Origin: Zymomonas sp.
GTDB taxonomy: Bacteria; Pseudomonadota; Alphaproteobacteria; Sphingomonadales; Sphingomonadaceae
Length of the DNA stretch: 12,265 nt
Direction: 5' to 3'
NCBI GenBank assembly: GCA_027489105.1
Contig: JAIYAJ010000116.1
Coordinates: 1-12,265, forward strand
The position numbers were made by a program, and so were the translations under genes. Shown here piece after piece: positions 1-7,777 of the stretch. Positions within the stretch are counted from its first letter, which is position 1, and each line of letters opens with the position of its first letter. Under the pieces are notes generated by a model. That model worked only from the letters and a program-made list of their open reading frames with translations. It had not been told where the DNA came from and made no database searches.

Positions 1-593
1 AGCGAGATCGTCGTCGTCAGGAAGAACTCGGCGGTGTTGACCGTGCCGATCGTGTAACGCGGCTCGGTGCCCTGCACGAGCAGGTTGGACGTCACCACCG
101 GGCCCCAGCCGCCGCCGCCGGCCGCGTCGAGAAAGCCGCCGGTCAGCCCGAGCGGCTCGACGAATTTGGCCGCCTTATATTCGCCGCCATGGTTCATCCG
201 CCAGGACCGCCACAGCAGATAGACGCCGATGCCCGTCAGATAGGCCATGACGAAGGGCCGCGCGACCGATGCGTCGACATTGGCGAGCAGATAGGCCCCT
301 GTGATCCCGCCGAGCATCCCCGGCACGACCAGCCGGCTGAACAGCTTCCAGTCGATATTGCGGTGATAGACATGGCTGATCGCCGACGCCGCCGTCGTGA
401 AGCTTTCCACCAGATGGACGCTGGCCGAGGCGCGCGCCGGGGCGACGCCCATGATGCTGACGAGGAGGGTGTTGGTGATCACGCCGAACGCCATGCCCAG
501 CGCGCCATCGACCAGCTGCGCGACGAAGCCGACCCCGATGAAGGGCAGGATCGAGTGGACTTGCTCCATCGTCAGTTCGGGCAACACGAACAT
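1..593 (-). CDS. TauE/SafE (TSUP) family membrane permease, C-terminal part beyond window
   Basis: Inner-membrane permease of the TSUP family, whose characterised members export sulfite, sulfoacetate or related organic sulfur anions; the substrate here cannot be read from sequence. The frame stays open from the start to position 1, giving 197 residues; full members have about 250-270, so the C-terminal end is missing. Visible are a first hydrophobic segment with QLVDGALGMAFG (residues 26-37), a second around residues 86-105, and the family's glycine-rich repeat GGFLDAAGGGGWGPV at about 152-166, which starts the second half of the internal duplication. I chose the ATG at 593 because GGGGAGA (603-609) lies 9 bases upstream; an in-frame ATG at 614 has no ribosome-binding site. 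It is transcribed in the same direction as the dioxygenase gene but separated from it by a hairpin, so probably separately expressed. Family sure, substrate unknown. Confidence 0.9.
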   Translation of the reverse strand, partial: MFVLPELTMEQVHSILPFIGVGFVAQLVDGALGMAFGVITNTLLVSIMGVAPARASASVHLVESFTTAASAISHVYHRNIDWKLFSRLVVPGMLGGITGAYLLANVDASVARPFVMAYLTGIGVYLLWRSWRMNHGGEYKAAKFVEPLGLTGGFLDAAGGGGWGPVVTSNLLVQGTEPRYTIGTVNTAEFFLTTTIS

Positions 594-654
594 GGCAACG
601 CTTCTCCCCAGCATCGGACGATAGGCCGAATGCCACCCCCGCTATGTCTCCGTC

Positions 655-685
655 CTTATCTCAATCAAATTAATCGACAAGACAA
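655..685 (-). promoter_or_regulatory. AT-rich patch, possible promoter region of the TauE-like gene
   Basis: This short AT-rich stretch stands out in very GC-rich surroundings and lies 60-90 bases upstream of the permease start. On the minus strand it holds TTGTCT, TTGTCG and TTGATT, any of which could be a -35 box, but I cannot pair them with a good -10 at proper spacing. The call rests on composition and position only. Confidence 0.25.
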
Positions 686-686
686 A

Positions 687-712
687 GGCGGGCCAGTTCT
701 TCTTCGCCCGCC
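687..712 (-). terminator. Hairpin terminator behind the dioxygenase gene
   Basis: GGCGGGC (687-693) and GCCCGCC (706-712) form a perfect 7-bp stem with a 12-base loop. Read on the minus strand it lies 36 bases past the dioxygenase stop and is followed by TTTGTCTTGT, a T-rich but interrupted tract. This fits an intrinsic terminator separating the dioxygenase from the downstream TauE-like gene. Confidence 0.55.
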
Positions 713-748
713 GCAAGAGAAACTTCGACTGCGCGGCGCGCAGCAGCC

Positions 749-1534
749 TCAGTCGAAGCGGAAACCGGATATCATCGTTCCCAATACGGGCTCGCCATAG
801 ATTTTCTTCCCGGGGCCTTGCGATGCGCCCGCCGCCACCATCAGCGGCAGCAGATGCTCCTCGCGCGGGTGGGCGTAGCGTCCGGCCGGAGCCTCGGCCC
901 AGCCGGCCAGCCGTTCGGTGCGCCCCTCGGCCGGCCCCTCTACCGCCGTGCCGAGCCAGTCGTCGAACAGGCGCGAAGGCTCTGCCGCGCCGGCCTGGCG
1001 ATAGGCCTTCATATTGTGGAAGCTCATGCCCGCGCCGACGATCAGCACACCCTCGTCGCGCAGCGGCTGCAGCGCCGCACCGGCCCGCGCCGCGAGCAGC
1101 GGATCGAGCTTCCGGTCGAGCGACATCTCGACCACCGGTATATCGGCATCGGGAAAAGCGACCATCAATGGTACGAACGCGCCATGGTCGAGCCCCCGAT
1201 CGGGATCGACGCCGGCTGCAAGTCCGGCGCCCTCCAGCAGCGCTGCGGCGCGTGCGGCCAGCGCCGGATCTCCCGGTACCGGATAACGCAGCCGATAGGT
1301 GTGCTCGGGAAAGCCATAATAGTCGAAGACGAGATCGGGCCGCGCGGTTCCGGTCAGCCGGAACCCCTCGGTCTCCCAATGGCCGGTGACGATCAGGATC
1401 GCGCGCGGGCGTTCGGGCAGCAGGCCCGCAAGGTCGCGCAGGAAGCGCTCCATGCCGGTCCACATGCCTTGCGGATCGTCCATGAAGAAACAAGGGCCGC
1501 CGCCATGCGGAATGTAGAGGCTGGGCATCGTCAT
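749..1534 (-). CDS. DODA-type (LigB-fold) extradiol ring-cleavage dioxygenase
   Basis: Predicted cytosolic metal-dependent dioxygenase of the 4,5-DOPA dioxygenase (YgiD/DODA) branch of the class III extradiol family, which opens catechol-type rings. The 261-residue product has the family's usual length. Likely metal or catalytic histidines are H10 in IPHGGGPC, H52 in TGHWE, H117 in LDHGAF, H173 in SFHNM and H227 in PREEHLLPL. The start is uncertain. ATG 1534 and ATG 1528 both fit the family N-terminus just before PSLYIPHGG, and neither has a clear ribosome-binding site; the frame is also open further upstream, to 1627, but those residues do not look like the family. It is divergent from the VOC gene, with a 10-bp inverted repeat between them. 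Nothing nearby encodes an aromatic degradation pathway, so the physiological substrate is unknown. Confidence 0.87.
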   Translation of the reverse strand: MTMPSLYIPHGGGPCFFMDDPQGMWTGMERFLRDLAGLLPERPRAILIVTGHWETEGFRLTGTARPDLVFDYYGFPEHTYRLRYPVPGDPALAARAAALLEGAGLAAGVDPDRGLDHGAFVPLMVAFPDADIPVVEMSLDRKLDPLLAARAGAALQPLRDEGVLIVGAGMSFHNMKAYRQAGAAEPSRLFDDWLGTAVEGPAEGRTERLAGWAEAPAGRYAHPREEHLLPLMVAAGASQGPGKKIYGEPVLGTMISGFRFD

Positions 1535-1538
1535 GCGC

Positions 1539-1589
1539 GGAAGATCGGTCGGCCTGTCGCGCATTGCAAGGCAGCTGTCCCGATCTTCC
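1539..1589. repeat. Spaced inverted repeat between divergent genes, possible operator
   Basis: GGAAGATCGG (1539-1548) is repeated exactly in inverse orientation as CCGATCTTCC (1580-1589). The arm centres are 41 bp apart, close to four helical turns, and the repeat sits just upstream of the dioxygenase start at 1534 and before the VOC gene. It could bind a dimeric regulator or be a weak RNA stem. No regulator gene is adjacent. Confidence 0.4.
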
Positions 1590-1677
1590 CCGCAGGGATC
1601 ATCGACAGGTCCCGAAGTCCGTGCCAATCCTTGCCGCGCGGCGGCCGGGGGGTCGCCGGCACAAGGAGAGACGTTCC

Positions 1678-2055
1678 ATGTTCAGCCATATCATGCTCGG
1701 TGCGAACGACATCGCGGCATCGAAGAAATTCTACGACGCCATTCTCGGCGTCCTGGGCGTAGCCCCCGGTGCGGGCGGCGATGACCGCGTGTTCTGGATG
1801 ACCCCGACCGGCATCTTCGCCATCACCAAGCCCATCAATGGCGAGCCGGCCGGCCCCGGCAATGGCAGCACGATCGGCTTCTCCGTGTCCGGCCCCGAGC
1901 AGGCCGATGCCTGGCACGCCGCCGGTCTGGCCGCAGGTGGCAGCGCCTGCGAGGATCCCCCGGGCGTCCGTCCCAGCAGCATGGGCGACCTCTATCTCGC
2001 CTATCTGCGTGACCCCGCCGGCAACAAGCTCTGCGCCCTGCACCGCATGGGCTGA
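1678..2055 (+). CDS. VOC family (glyoxalase/bleomycin-resistance fold) protein
   Basis: A 125-residue cytosolic protein of the vicinal oxygen chelate superfamily, the usual size for one VOC domain that works as a dimer. The N-terminus MFSHIMLGANDIAASKKFYDAI has the opening strand with a candidate metal ligand (H4) and the typical helix with KKFYD. The C-terminal strand LYLAYLRDPAGNKLCALHR has the family's DPAGNK turn. VOC proteins include lyases, dioxygenases and resistance proteins, so the reaction cannot be named; it is closest in look to the generic glyoxalase-like proteins. The start is set by AAGGAG (1663-1668), 9 bases before the ATG, although the frame is open back to 1564. A small GC stem, GCCGG/CCGGC (1644-1660), sits directly before this ribosome-binding site. 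The gene ends at a strong terminator hairpin. Confidence 0.9.
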   Translation: MFSHIMLGANDIAASKKFYDAILGVLGVAPGAGGDDRVFWMTPTGIFAITKPINGEPAGPGNGSTIGFSVSGPEQADAWHAAGLAAGGSACEDPPGVRPSSMGDLYLAYLRDPAGNKLCALHRMG

Positions 2056-2063
2056 CGATGGTT

Positions 2064-2088
2064 CCCCGGCGCTTTCACGGCGCCGGGG
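2064..2088 (+). terminator. Strong GC hairpin between convergent genes
   Basis: CCCCGGCGC (2064-2072) pairs perfectly with GCGCCGGGG (2080-2088) across a 7-base loop, 9 bases after the VOC stop codon. It lies between the convergent VOC and AI-2E-type genes, so it could stop transcription from both sides. There is no long T tract on either strand, so the call rests on stem strength and place. Confidence 0.6.
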
Positions 2089-2102
2089 GCTTCATGTCGG
2101 GA

Positions 2103-3173
2103 TCAGGCTTCGCGGGCGCGGGCGTCGGCGAAGATGGTCCAGACGCTGATGAACATCGCGGCGATGACAGGCCCCACGACCAGGCCATGAATCCCGAACA
2201 CCTCGAGACCGCCCAGCGTCGTGATCAGCACGACATAGTCGGGCAGCCGCGTGTCGCGACCGACGAGCAACGGGCGCAGGATATTGTCGACCATGCCGAT
2301 CACCAGCACGCCGAGGCCGACGAGGATGATCGCCTTCACCACCGCGCCGGTAGCGAGCAGATAGAGCGCGACCGGGACCCAGACGAGACCGGCGCCCACG
2401 GCGGGGATCAGCGAAGCAATGCCCATCATCGTGCCGAGCAAGAGCGCGCCCTGCAGCCCCAGCGCCCAGATCGCCACGCCGCCAATCGCGCCCTGGACGA
2501 TGGCGACGACCATGCTGCCCTTGATCGTGGCGCGGGTGACCACGATGAAGTTGCGGACCAGCGCATTGCGCTGATGCGGTTCGAGCGGCACCGACTCGAC
2601 CACCGTCTTGCCCAGCGCTTCGCCGTCGCGCAGCAGGAAAAAGGCGAGGTAGAGCATCACGCCGATGATCAGGGTGAAATGCAGCGCCTGCTGTCCGACG
2701 AGCAGCGCCTGTCCTGCCAGCGCACCGAAGCTCCCGCTCAGCGCCTCGGTCAGCTGGCGCCGGGCCTGATCGAAGTCGGTCCAGCCCGAACGCCGCAGCA
2801 GATTTTCTGCCCAGTCGGGCAAGGCCGCCGTCATCTGGCCGAACAGCTGGGCCAGGTCGACCTGCCCCGACTGCATCTTCGCGTAGAAGGTCAGCAGTTC
2901 GTCGATCAGCGCCGAGGCGAGGAACAGCGCCGGCAGCACGACGATCACCGTGATCAGCAACAGGGTAAGGAACGCTGCCCACCCTTCCTTGCCCGGCATG
3001 CGCCGCTGCAACGCCTTATTGACCGGATAGAAGAGGATGGTGAGCACCAGTGCCCACAGGATCGATGCGAAAAGCGGGGCGATGACCACCGCGAAACCGA
3101 CACTCACCAGCAGCACGATCAGCAGGAAAGTCCCCTGCTCATAGCGAATCGGCTTCCGTTCCCCCGCGTCCAT
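2103..3173 (-). CDS. AI-2E/PerM family (YdiK-like) membrane transporter
   Basis: A 356-residue polytopic inner-membrane protein of the AI-2E transporter superfamily (formerly UPF0118). Known members include the autoinducer-2 exporter TqsA and Na+/H+ antiporters, so the substrate is open. Hydrophobic segments lie near residues 15-49 (two), 66-90, 162-181, 217-240, 243-272, 278-297 and 312-346. Between the third and fourth is the long soluble amphipathic region typical of the family. Family motifs are FFLLRDG (178-184), SLIPAVGAGLVWVP (254-267), DNILRPLLVG (296-305) and the C-terminal TTLGGLEVFGIHGLVVGP (318-335). The start at 3173 is supported by GGGAG 6 bases upstream. The tlpA-like gene lies 128 bases upstream in the same direction, so the two may be co-transcribed. 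Confidence 0.93.
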   Translation of the reverse strand: MDAGERKPIRYEQGTFLLIVLLVSVGFAVVIAPLFASILWALVLTILFYPVNKALQRRMPGKEGWAAFLTLLLITVIVVLPALFLASALIDELLTFYAKMQSGQVDLAQLFGQMTAALPDWAENLLRRSGWTDFDQARRQLTEALSGSFGALAGQALLVGQQALHFTLIIGVMLYLAFFLLRDGEALGKTVVESVPLEPHQRNALVRNFIVVTRATIKGSMVVAIVQGAIGGVAIWALGLQGALLLGTMMGIASLIPAVGAGLVWVPVALYLLATGAVVKAIILVGLGVLVIGMVDNILRPLLVGRDTRLPDYVVLITTLGGLEVFGIHGLVVGPVIAAMFISVWTIFADARAREA

Positions 3174-3301
3174 GCGTCACTCCCACCCTGATCCCCAGCG
3201 TCGGGGACCGCTCCTGTCAGGCAAAATGCCACGGCTTTCGTGACGGTTCCATCGGACGCATATTTTCCCGCCGACCGGGCAAAGTTGCGCGCGGGGGCGG
3301 A

Positions 3302-3850
3302 TCAGCTGGCCGGGGCGACGGCGTCGGCGATCAGCTTCTTCGCGGGCGCGCCATTCCAGTCCATCGCACCATAGACGCGCCACAGCTCCTTGCCCTGCGC
3401 GTCATAGAACACGGTGGTCGGCAGCGTCTCGGTACCGAGCGCCTGCATCAGGACATTCTGCTGGTCCGAATGGCGGGTCAGCGCCTTGAAGCCCTTCTGC
3501 TCGAAAAAGGGGCCGATGACCTTGGCGCCTTCGAGATCCTGGCTCACCGTGATCAGGCGGAAGCGTTCTTCTTCCTGCGCCATCCGGTCGAGCGCGGGCA
3601 TCTCGGCGACGCAGGGCGCGCACCAGGTCGCCCACAGATTGACCATCAGCGGCTTGCCGCGAAACTGGGTCAGGGTCGCGGGGCCGCCCTTCTCGTCGGC
3701 GAAGGGGATCGCGGGCATTTCCTTGCCGCGCTGCGAAATATCGACGCGGCCTACGGATTCGGCGGGTACGCCGCCTTGCGGGGCGTCCTTGGGTTTACTA
3801 TCGCAGGCGGCCAGCGCCAGAGCGAGGAGACAGGCAATCAACGGCCGCAC
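3302..3850 (-). CDS. TlpA/ResA-like thioredoxin-fold lipoprotein
   Basis: Predicted periplasmic thiol:disulfide oxidoreductase anchored by a lipid. From the GTG start at 3850 the product has 182 residues: a short signal peptide with lipobox LAAC (lipidated Cys16), a linker, then a thioredoxin fold. The active site is WCAPC (Cys77 and Cys80), preceded by [13 protein letters not shown] as in TlpA/ResA, and the cis-proline loop is TLPTTVFYD. Asp17 directly after the lipidated cysteine is the classical inner-membrane retention signal in enterobacteria. GTG 3850 was chosen because GGAG lies 6 bases upstream and it gives a clean signal peptide; the frame runs on to 4114, but that part is antisense to argH. 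Family members reduce periplasmic disulfides, often for cytochrome c maturation; no ccm genes are visible here, so the partner is unknown. The start lies head to head with argH. Confidence 0.92.
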   Translation of the reverse strand: MRPLIACLLALALAACDSKPKDAPQGGVPAESVGRVDISQRGKEMPAIPFADEKGGPATLTQFRGKPLMVNLWATWCAPCVAEMPALDRMAQEEERFRLITVSQDLEGAKVIGPFFEQKGFKALTRHSDQQNVLMQALGTETLPTTVFYDAQGKELWRVYGAMDWNGAPAKKLIADAVAPAS

Positions 3851-3866
3851 GAACAACTCCAACAAG

Positions 3867-5243
3867 ATGTGGGGAGGGCGCTTCGCCGAAGGCCCCGCTG
3901 CAGTCATGCGCGAGATTAACGCTTCGATCCCGTTCGACAAGCGACTTTGGCAACAGGATATCGCCGGATCGAAGGCGCATGTTGCGATGCTGGCTGCGCA
4001 GAAGATCGTCAGCGAGGCCGATGCCGCCGAGATCGTGCGCGGGCTGGACGCGGTCGCTGCCGAATATGCCGAGAAGGGCGTGCCGGTGGACCTCGCGCTC
4101 GAGGACATACACATGGCGACCGAGGGCCGGCTGGCCGAACTGATCGGCGCGCCGGCGGGACGGCTTCACACCGCACGGTCGCGCAACGACCAGGTCGCGA
4201 CCGACTTCAAGCTGTGGGTGCGCGACGCGATCGATGCGGTCGACGCCGGGCTGCAGGCGCTGCAGGTCGCGCTGGTGATGCGCGCCGACGAACATGCCGC
4301 GAGCGTCATGCCGGGCTTCACCCACCTGCAGGTCGCCCAGCCGGTGACCCTCGGCCATCATCTGATGGCCTATTATGAAATGATCGGCCGTGACCGCAGC
4401 CGCTTCGCCGACGCGCGCAAGCGGCTGAACCGCTGCCCGCTCGGTGCGGCGGCGCTCGCGGGCACCGGCTTTCCGATCGACCGTCACAGCACTGCCGAAG
4501 CGCTGGGCTTCGATGGCCCCACCGACAACAGCCTCGATTCGGTCAGCGACCGCGATTTCGCGCTCGACTATCTGATGGCGGCAACCCAGCTGAGTCTGCA
4601 CCTGTCGCGGCTGGCCGAAGAGTTCATCATCTGGGCCAGCCAGCCCTATGCCTTCGTCAAGCTGCCCGACAGCTATTCGACCGGCTCCTCGATCATGCCG
4701 CAGAAGCGCAACCCCGACGCGGCCGAGCTGGTACGCGGCCATTCGGGGCGCATTGCCGGCTGCATGACCGCGCTGGTGATGACGATGAAGGGCCTGCCGC
4801 TCGCTTATTCCAAGGACATGCAGGACGACAAACCGCCGGTGTTCGAGGCGCACGACCTGCTCGCTCTGTCGATCGCGGCGATGACCGGCATGATCGAGAC
4901 CGCGACCTTCGTCGCCCCGCGCCTGCGGCAGGCGGCCGAACAGGGCTTCTCGACCGCGACCGACCTCGCCGACTGGCTGGTCCGCGTCGCCGACATCCCC
5001 TTCCGCGAGGCGCACCACATTACCGGTACCGCCGTGAAGCTCGCCGAGCGCGAGGGGCTGGCGCTCGACAAGCTGCCGATCGAGGCGCTCAAGTCGATCG
5101 ACGAACGGATCGACGAGCGCGTCTATCGGGCGCTGTCGGTCGACGCCTCGGTCGAAAGCCGCGCGAGCCATGGCGGCACCGCGCCGTCGCAGGTGCGCCA
5201 GCGCATCGCCGACGCCAAGGCACGCCTGGGGATCGCGGCATGA
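3867..5243 (+). CDS. argH: Argininosuccinate lyase
   Basis: Cytosolic enzyme of arginine biosynthesis: it splits argininosuccinate into arginine and fumarate, as a homotetramer in known members. The 458-residue length is normal. The N-terminus MWGGRF is typical of ArgH. Conserved features in order are [10 protein letters not shown] (101-110), the catalytic-histidine motif [12 protein letters not shown] (H153), and the fumarase/aspartase superfamily signature [11 protein letters not shown] (273-283) with its catalytic serine. The frame is open upstream to 3414, but only because it is antisense to the tlpA-like gene; ATG 3867 matches the family start, although no good ribosome-binding site precedes it. 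Only 16 bases separate it from the divergent tlpA-like start, so its promoter must lie inside that gene. Its TGA overlaps the ATG of the small lipoprotein gene, making it the first gene of an argH-lipoprotein-lysA-galU run. Confidence 0.98.
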   Translation: MWGGRFAEGPAAVMREINASIPFDKRLWQQDIAGSKAHVAMLAAQKIVSEADAAEIVRGLDAVAAEYAEKGVPVDLALEDIHMATEGRLAELIGAPAGRLHTARSRNDQVATDFKLWVRDAIDAVDAGLQALQVALVMRADEHAASVMPGFTHLQVAQPVTLGHHLMAYYEMIGRDRSRFADARKRLNRCPLGAAALAGTGFPIDRHSTAEALGFDGPTDNSLDSVSDRDFALDYLMAATQLSLHLSRLAEEFIIWASQPYAFVKLPDSYSTGSSIMPQKRNPDAAELVRGHSGRIAGCMTALVMTMKGLPLAYSKDMQDDKPPVFEAHDLLALSIAAMTGMIETATFVAPRLRQAAEQGFSTATDLADWLVRVADIPFREAHHITGTAVKLAEREGLALDKLPIEALKSIDERIDERVYRALSVDASVESRASHGGTAPSQVRQRIADAKARLGIAA

Positions 5244-5494
5244 GCGCGCGCCGCTACGCCGCCTGCGCCGCAGCCATCGCGCTGCTGCTGCTCGCCGGGT
5301 GCGGCAAGCGCGATGTGCTGCGCCCGCCCGAGGGCAAGGCCCTGCCGTCCAAGCCCGCAACGGCCGCGACCCAGCCGACGGTGCAGGATCTGCTGACCCC
5401 TCCCGTCGAGTCGCGGCCGGTGCGCAGCGACGACGTGCTGCGCCGGTCGGAAGAGCGGCCGGACGACCGTTTCAACCTGCCGCCGCCGGGCTGA
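5240..5494 (+). CDS. Small LptM/LppL-like outer-membrane lipoprotein
   Basis: An 84-residue lipoprotein. The N-terminus has two arginines, a hydrophobic stretch (7-19) and lipobox LAGC with lipidated Cys21. Immediately after comes [10 protein letters not shown], which matches the CGxKGPLxxP pattern of the LptM (YifL)/LppL family. In E. coli, LptM binds the LptD-LptE LPS translocon and helps its disulfide maturation. Gly22 at the +2 position favours sorting to the outer membrane. The rest is proline-rich and probably disordered, as in the family. ATG overlaps the argH TGA (ATGA), which implies translational coupling. Placement just before lysA parallels the lppL-lysA order known in Pseudomonas. 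The match is by a short motif plus context, so the LptM role is an inference; 'small lipoprotein' is certain. Confidence 0.85.
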   Translation: MSARRYAACAAAIALLLLAGCGKRDVLRPPEGKALPSKPATAATQPTVQDLLTPPVESRPVRSDDVLRRSEERPDDRFNLPPPG

Positions 5495-5594
5495 TCGCAA
5501 CACCGGCAGACGATATCCAACGCCGCCCGTGCCGAAAGACTCGGTACGCGGCCATTTGCGGGCAGGGCCTGACCCTCCCGACAACGGGGACGAG

Positions 5595-6866
5595 ATGGAC
5601 CATTTCGAGCTTAAGGACGGCGTGATGCATGCCGAGGGCGTGCCGCTGCCGGCGATCGCGGAGGCGGTGGGCACCCCGGTCTATGTCTATTCCTCGGCGA
5701 CGATCGCACGCCATGTGGCGGTGTTCCGTGAGGCGCTGGCGCAGGTCGAATCGGGGCCCGACGGCCCGCTGATCGCCTTTGCGGTGAAGGCCAATCCCAA
5801 CAAGGCGGTGCTGGCGACACTTGCCGGCCTCGGCCTGGGCGCCGACGTGGTGTCGGGTGGCGAGCTGCTGCGCGCCCGCGCGGCCGGCATCCCCGCCGAA
5901 AAGATCGTCTTCTCGGGCGTCGGCAAGACCGCCGACGAGATGCGTCTCGCATTGTCCGAGGGCATTTTCCAGTTCAACATCGAGTCCGAACCCGAAGCCG
6001 AAATGCTGTCGGAGGTTGCCTCCGCCATGGGCGTCGAGGCGCCGATCGCCTTTCGCATCAACCCCAATGTCGTTGCCGGCACCCATGCCAAGATCTCGAC
6101 CGGCGGCTCGGAGGACAAATTCGGCGTCGCCTATGACCGCGCTCTTGCCGCCTATGCGCGCGCGGCCGAGCTGCCCGGGCTGTCGGTGCGGGGCGTGGCG
6201 GTCCATATCGGCAGCCAGCTGACCGACCTCGCCCCCTCTCGTGCCGCCTTCGAGAAGATCGGCGCGCTGATCGCGGACCTCCGCGCCGCCGGCCATGCGA
6301 TCGTCACCGCCGACCTCGGCGGCGGACTCGGCGTGCCCTATGACCCCGCCAAGCCGGTGCCGCCGCTCCCCGCCGCTTATGGCGCGATGGTGCGCGAAGT
6401 GACGGCCGGCTGGGACGTGCGCCTGCTGTTCGAGCCGGGCCGCGTGATCGTCGGCCATGCGGGCGTGCTGCTCACGCGGGTGATCCGGGTGAAGCAGGGC
6501 GTGACCGATCCTTTCGTGATCGTCGACGCCGCGATGAACGATCTGATGCGGCCGAGCCTCTACGACGCCTGGCACGATATCCGCAGCGTTACGCCGAACG
6601 GTGCCGACATGACGGCGAACATCGTCGGTCCCATCTGTGAAAGCGGGGATACTTTCGCCAAGAAGCGCGTCATGGATGCGGTCGAGCCGGGCGATCTGGT
6701 GAGCTTCATGACGGCAGGCGCCTATGGCGCGACCATGGGCAACACCTATAACAGCCGCGCGTTGACCCCGGAGGTGCTGGTTCGGGGCGACGACTGGGCG
6801 GTGGTGCGCGAGCGCCAGCCGATCGAGGCGCTGATCGCCGCCGACCAGCTTCCGCCGTGGATGTGA
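5595..6866 (+). CDS. lysA: Diaminopimelate decarboxylase
   Basis: Pyridoxal-phosphate enzyme of the alanine-racemase-fold group that decarboxylates meso-diaminopimelate to L-lysine, the last step of lysine synthesis, in the cytosol. The 423-residue size is normal. Seen in order: PLP-binding Lys65 in FAVKANPNK, H204 in HIGSQL, the phosphate-binding glycine run GGGLG (242-246), EPGR (280-283), the active-site CESGD (C348) supplied to the partner subunit of the dimer, and GAYGATMGNTYNSR near the C-terminus. The ATG at 5595 has GGGGA (5586-5590) 4 bases upstream and fits the family; a GTG at 5529 would add 22 unconserved residues. It is 100 bases after the small lipoprotein gene, where I see no clear terminator or promoter, and 10 bases before galU. 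Confidence 0.97.
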   Translation: MDHFELKDGVMHAEGVPLPAIAEAVGTPVYVYSSATIARHVAVFREALAQVESGPDGPLIAFAVKANPNKAVLATLAGLGLGADVVSGGELLRARAAGIPAEKIVFSGVGKTADEMRLALSEGIFQFNIESEPEAEMLSEVASAMGVEAPIAFRINPNVVAGTHAKISTGGSEDKFGVAYDRALAAYARAAELPGLSVRGVAVHIGSQLTDLAPSRAAFEKIGALIADLRAAGHAIVTADLGGGLGVPYDPAKPVPPLPAAYGAMVREVTAGWDVRLLFEPGRVIVGHAGVLLTRVIRVKQGVTDPFVIVDAAMNDLMRPSLYDAWHDIRSVTPNGADMTANIVGPICESGDTFAKKRVMDAVEPGDLVSFMTAGAYGATMGNTYNSRALTPEVLVRGDDWAVVRERQPIEALIAADQLPPWM

Positions 6867-6876
6867 GGGAGAGACG

Positions 6877-7746
6877 ATGAAACCCGTTCGCAAGGCGATC
6901 TTCCCGGTCGCGGGCTTCGGCACCCGCTTCCTGCCGGCCACCAAGGCCGTGCCCAAGGAGATGCTGCCGGTGGTCGACCGTCCGCTGATCCAATATGCGG
7001 TCGACGAGGCCCGCGCCGCCGGGATCGAGCAGATGATCTTCGTCACCGGTCGCAACAAATATGCGATCGAGGACTATTTCGATTCCGCCTATGAGATCGA
7101 GAGCGATCTGGCGGCCAAGAACAAGACCGAGTTTCTCGACCGGCTCGAAGCCACGCGGCTGACGCCCGGCCACGCCGCCTTCATCCGCCAGCAGCAGATG
7201 CTGGGCCTCGGCCATGCGGTCGCCTGCGCACGCGATCTGGTCGGCGACGAGCCGTTCGCCGTGCTGCTGCCGGACGAGCTGCTGTGGAACCCGGCTTCAC
7301 CCTGCCTTCAGCAGATGGTCGAGACCTATGAAGCCAAGGGCGGCAATGTCGTTGCGGTGCTCGAAGTGCCCGAGGAGCATACCCACCGCTATGGCATCGT
7401 CGATCCGGGCATGAGCGAAGGCGCGGTGACCGAGGTCCGGCGGATGGTCGAAAAGCCAGCCGCCGGGACCGCGCCGTCGCGTCTTGCGATCGTCGGCCGT
7501 TATATCCTCCAGCCCGAAATCTTCGCGCTGCTCGACAAGGGCGAGCGTGGGGCCGGCGGGGAGATCCAGCTGACCGATGCCATGGCCAAGCTTATCGGAA
7601 CGCAGCCCTTCCACGCGCTGACCTTCGACGGCGAGCGCCACGACTGCGGCGACAATGCCGGTTTCATCCAGGCCAATATCGCGCTGGCGCTCGAGCGCCC
7701 CGAACTGCGCGAGTCGATCCAGGCCTTCATCAAGACGCTGGTCTGA
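6877..7746 (+). CDS. galU: UTP-glucose-1-phosphate uridylyltransferase
   Basis: Makes UDP-glucose from UTP and glucose 1-phosphate in the cytosol, feeding LPS core, capsule and exopolysaccharide (sphingan-type) synthesis. The 289 residues match bacterial GalU. The nucleotide-binding motif FPVAGFGTRFLPATK (9-23) is followed by PKEMLPVVDRPLIQYAVDEA (26-45), then the metal-binding LLPDE (D133), the VEKP motif (191-194), and GGEIQLTDA (227-235), which is diagnostic for GalU over the related glucose-1-phosphate thymidylyl- and cytidylyltransferases. GGGAGAG just before the ATG is a good ribosome-binding site and overlaps the 10-base gap after lysA, so the two are surely co-transcribed. galU next to argH and lysA has no direct pathway logic beyond the envelope. 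Confidence 0.97.
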   Translation: MKPVRKAIFPVAGFGTRFLPATKAVPKEMLPVVDRPLIQYAVDEARAAGIEQMIFVTGRNKYAIEDYFDSAYEIESDLAAKNKTEFLDRLEATRLTPGHAAFIRQQQMLGLGHAVACARDLVGDEPFAVLLPDELLWNPASPCLQQMVETYEAKGGNVVAVLEVPEEHTHRYGIVDPGMSEGAVTEVRRMVEKPAAGTAPSRLAIVGRYILQPEIFALLDKGERGAGGEIQLTDAMAKLIGTQPFHALTFDGERHDCGDNAGFIQANIALALERPELRESIQAFIKTLV

Positions 7747-7754
7747 CGGGGCGC

Positions 7755-7769
7755 GCGGCGGAATGCCGC
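7755..7769. terminator. Small hairpin between convergent galU and aldo/keto reductase genes
   Basis: GCGGC (7755-7759) pairs with GCCGC (7765-7769) over a 5-base loop, inside the 31-base gap between two convergent stop codons. The stem is only 5 bp and no T tract follows on either side, so this is a weak terminator candidate named mainly for its position. Confidence 0.3.
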
Positions 7770-7777
7770 AGCCGGGC

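Noticed and set aside
2058..3191. Long open frame on the plus strand opposite the AI-2E-type transporter gene
   Set aside because: Its translation is rich in H, D, Q and R with no domain, while the minus strand gives a clear eight-helix protein with family motifs. It is a shadow of GC-rich codon use.
3192..3207. TCCCC/GGGGA hairpin between the tlpA-like and AI-2E-type genes as a terminator
   Set aside because: It has only five pairs, no T tract, and lies right before the ribosome-binding site of the AI-2E-type gene. It could be chance in GC-rich DNA.
3798..5360. Long minus-strand open frame opposite argH
   Set aside because: argH on the plus strand is complete with its catalytic motifs. The opposite frame is arginine- and glycine-rich with no recognisable domain.
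5472..7058. Long minus-strand open frame opposite lysA and the start of galU
   Set aside because: It crosses two unmistakable plus-strand genes and shows only histidine/arginine-rich low-information sequence.
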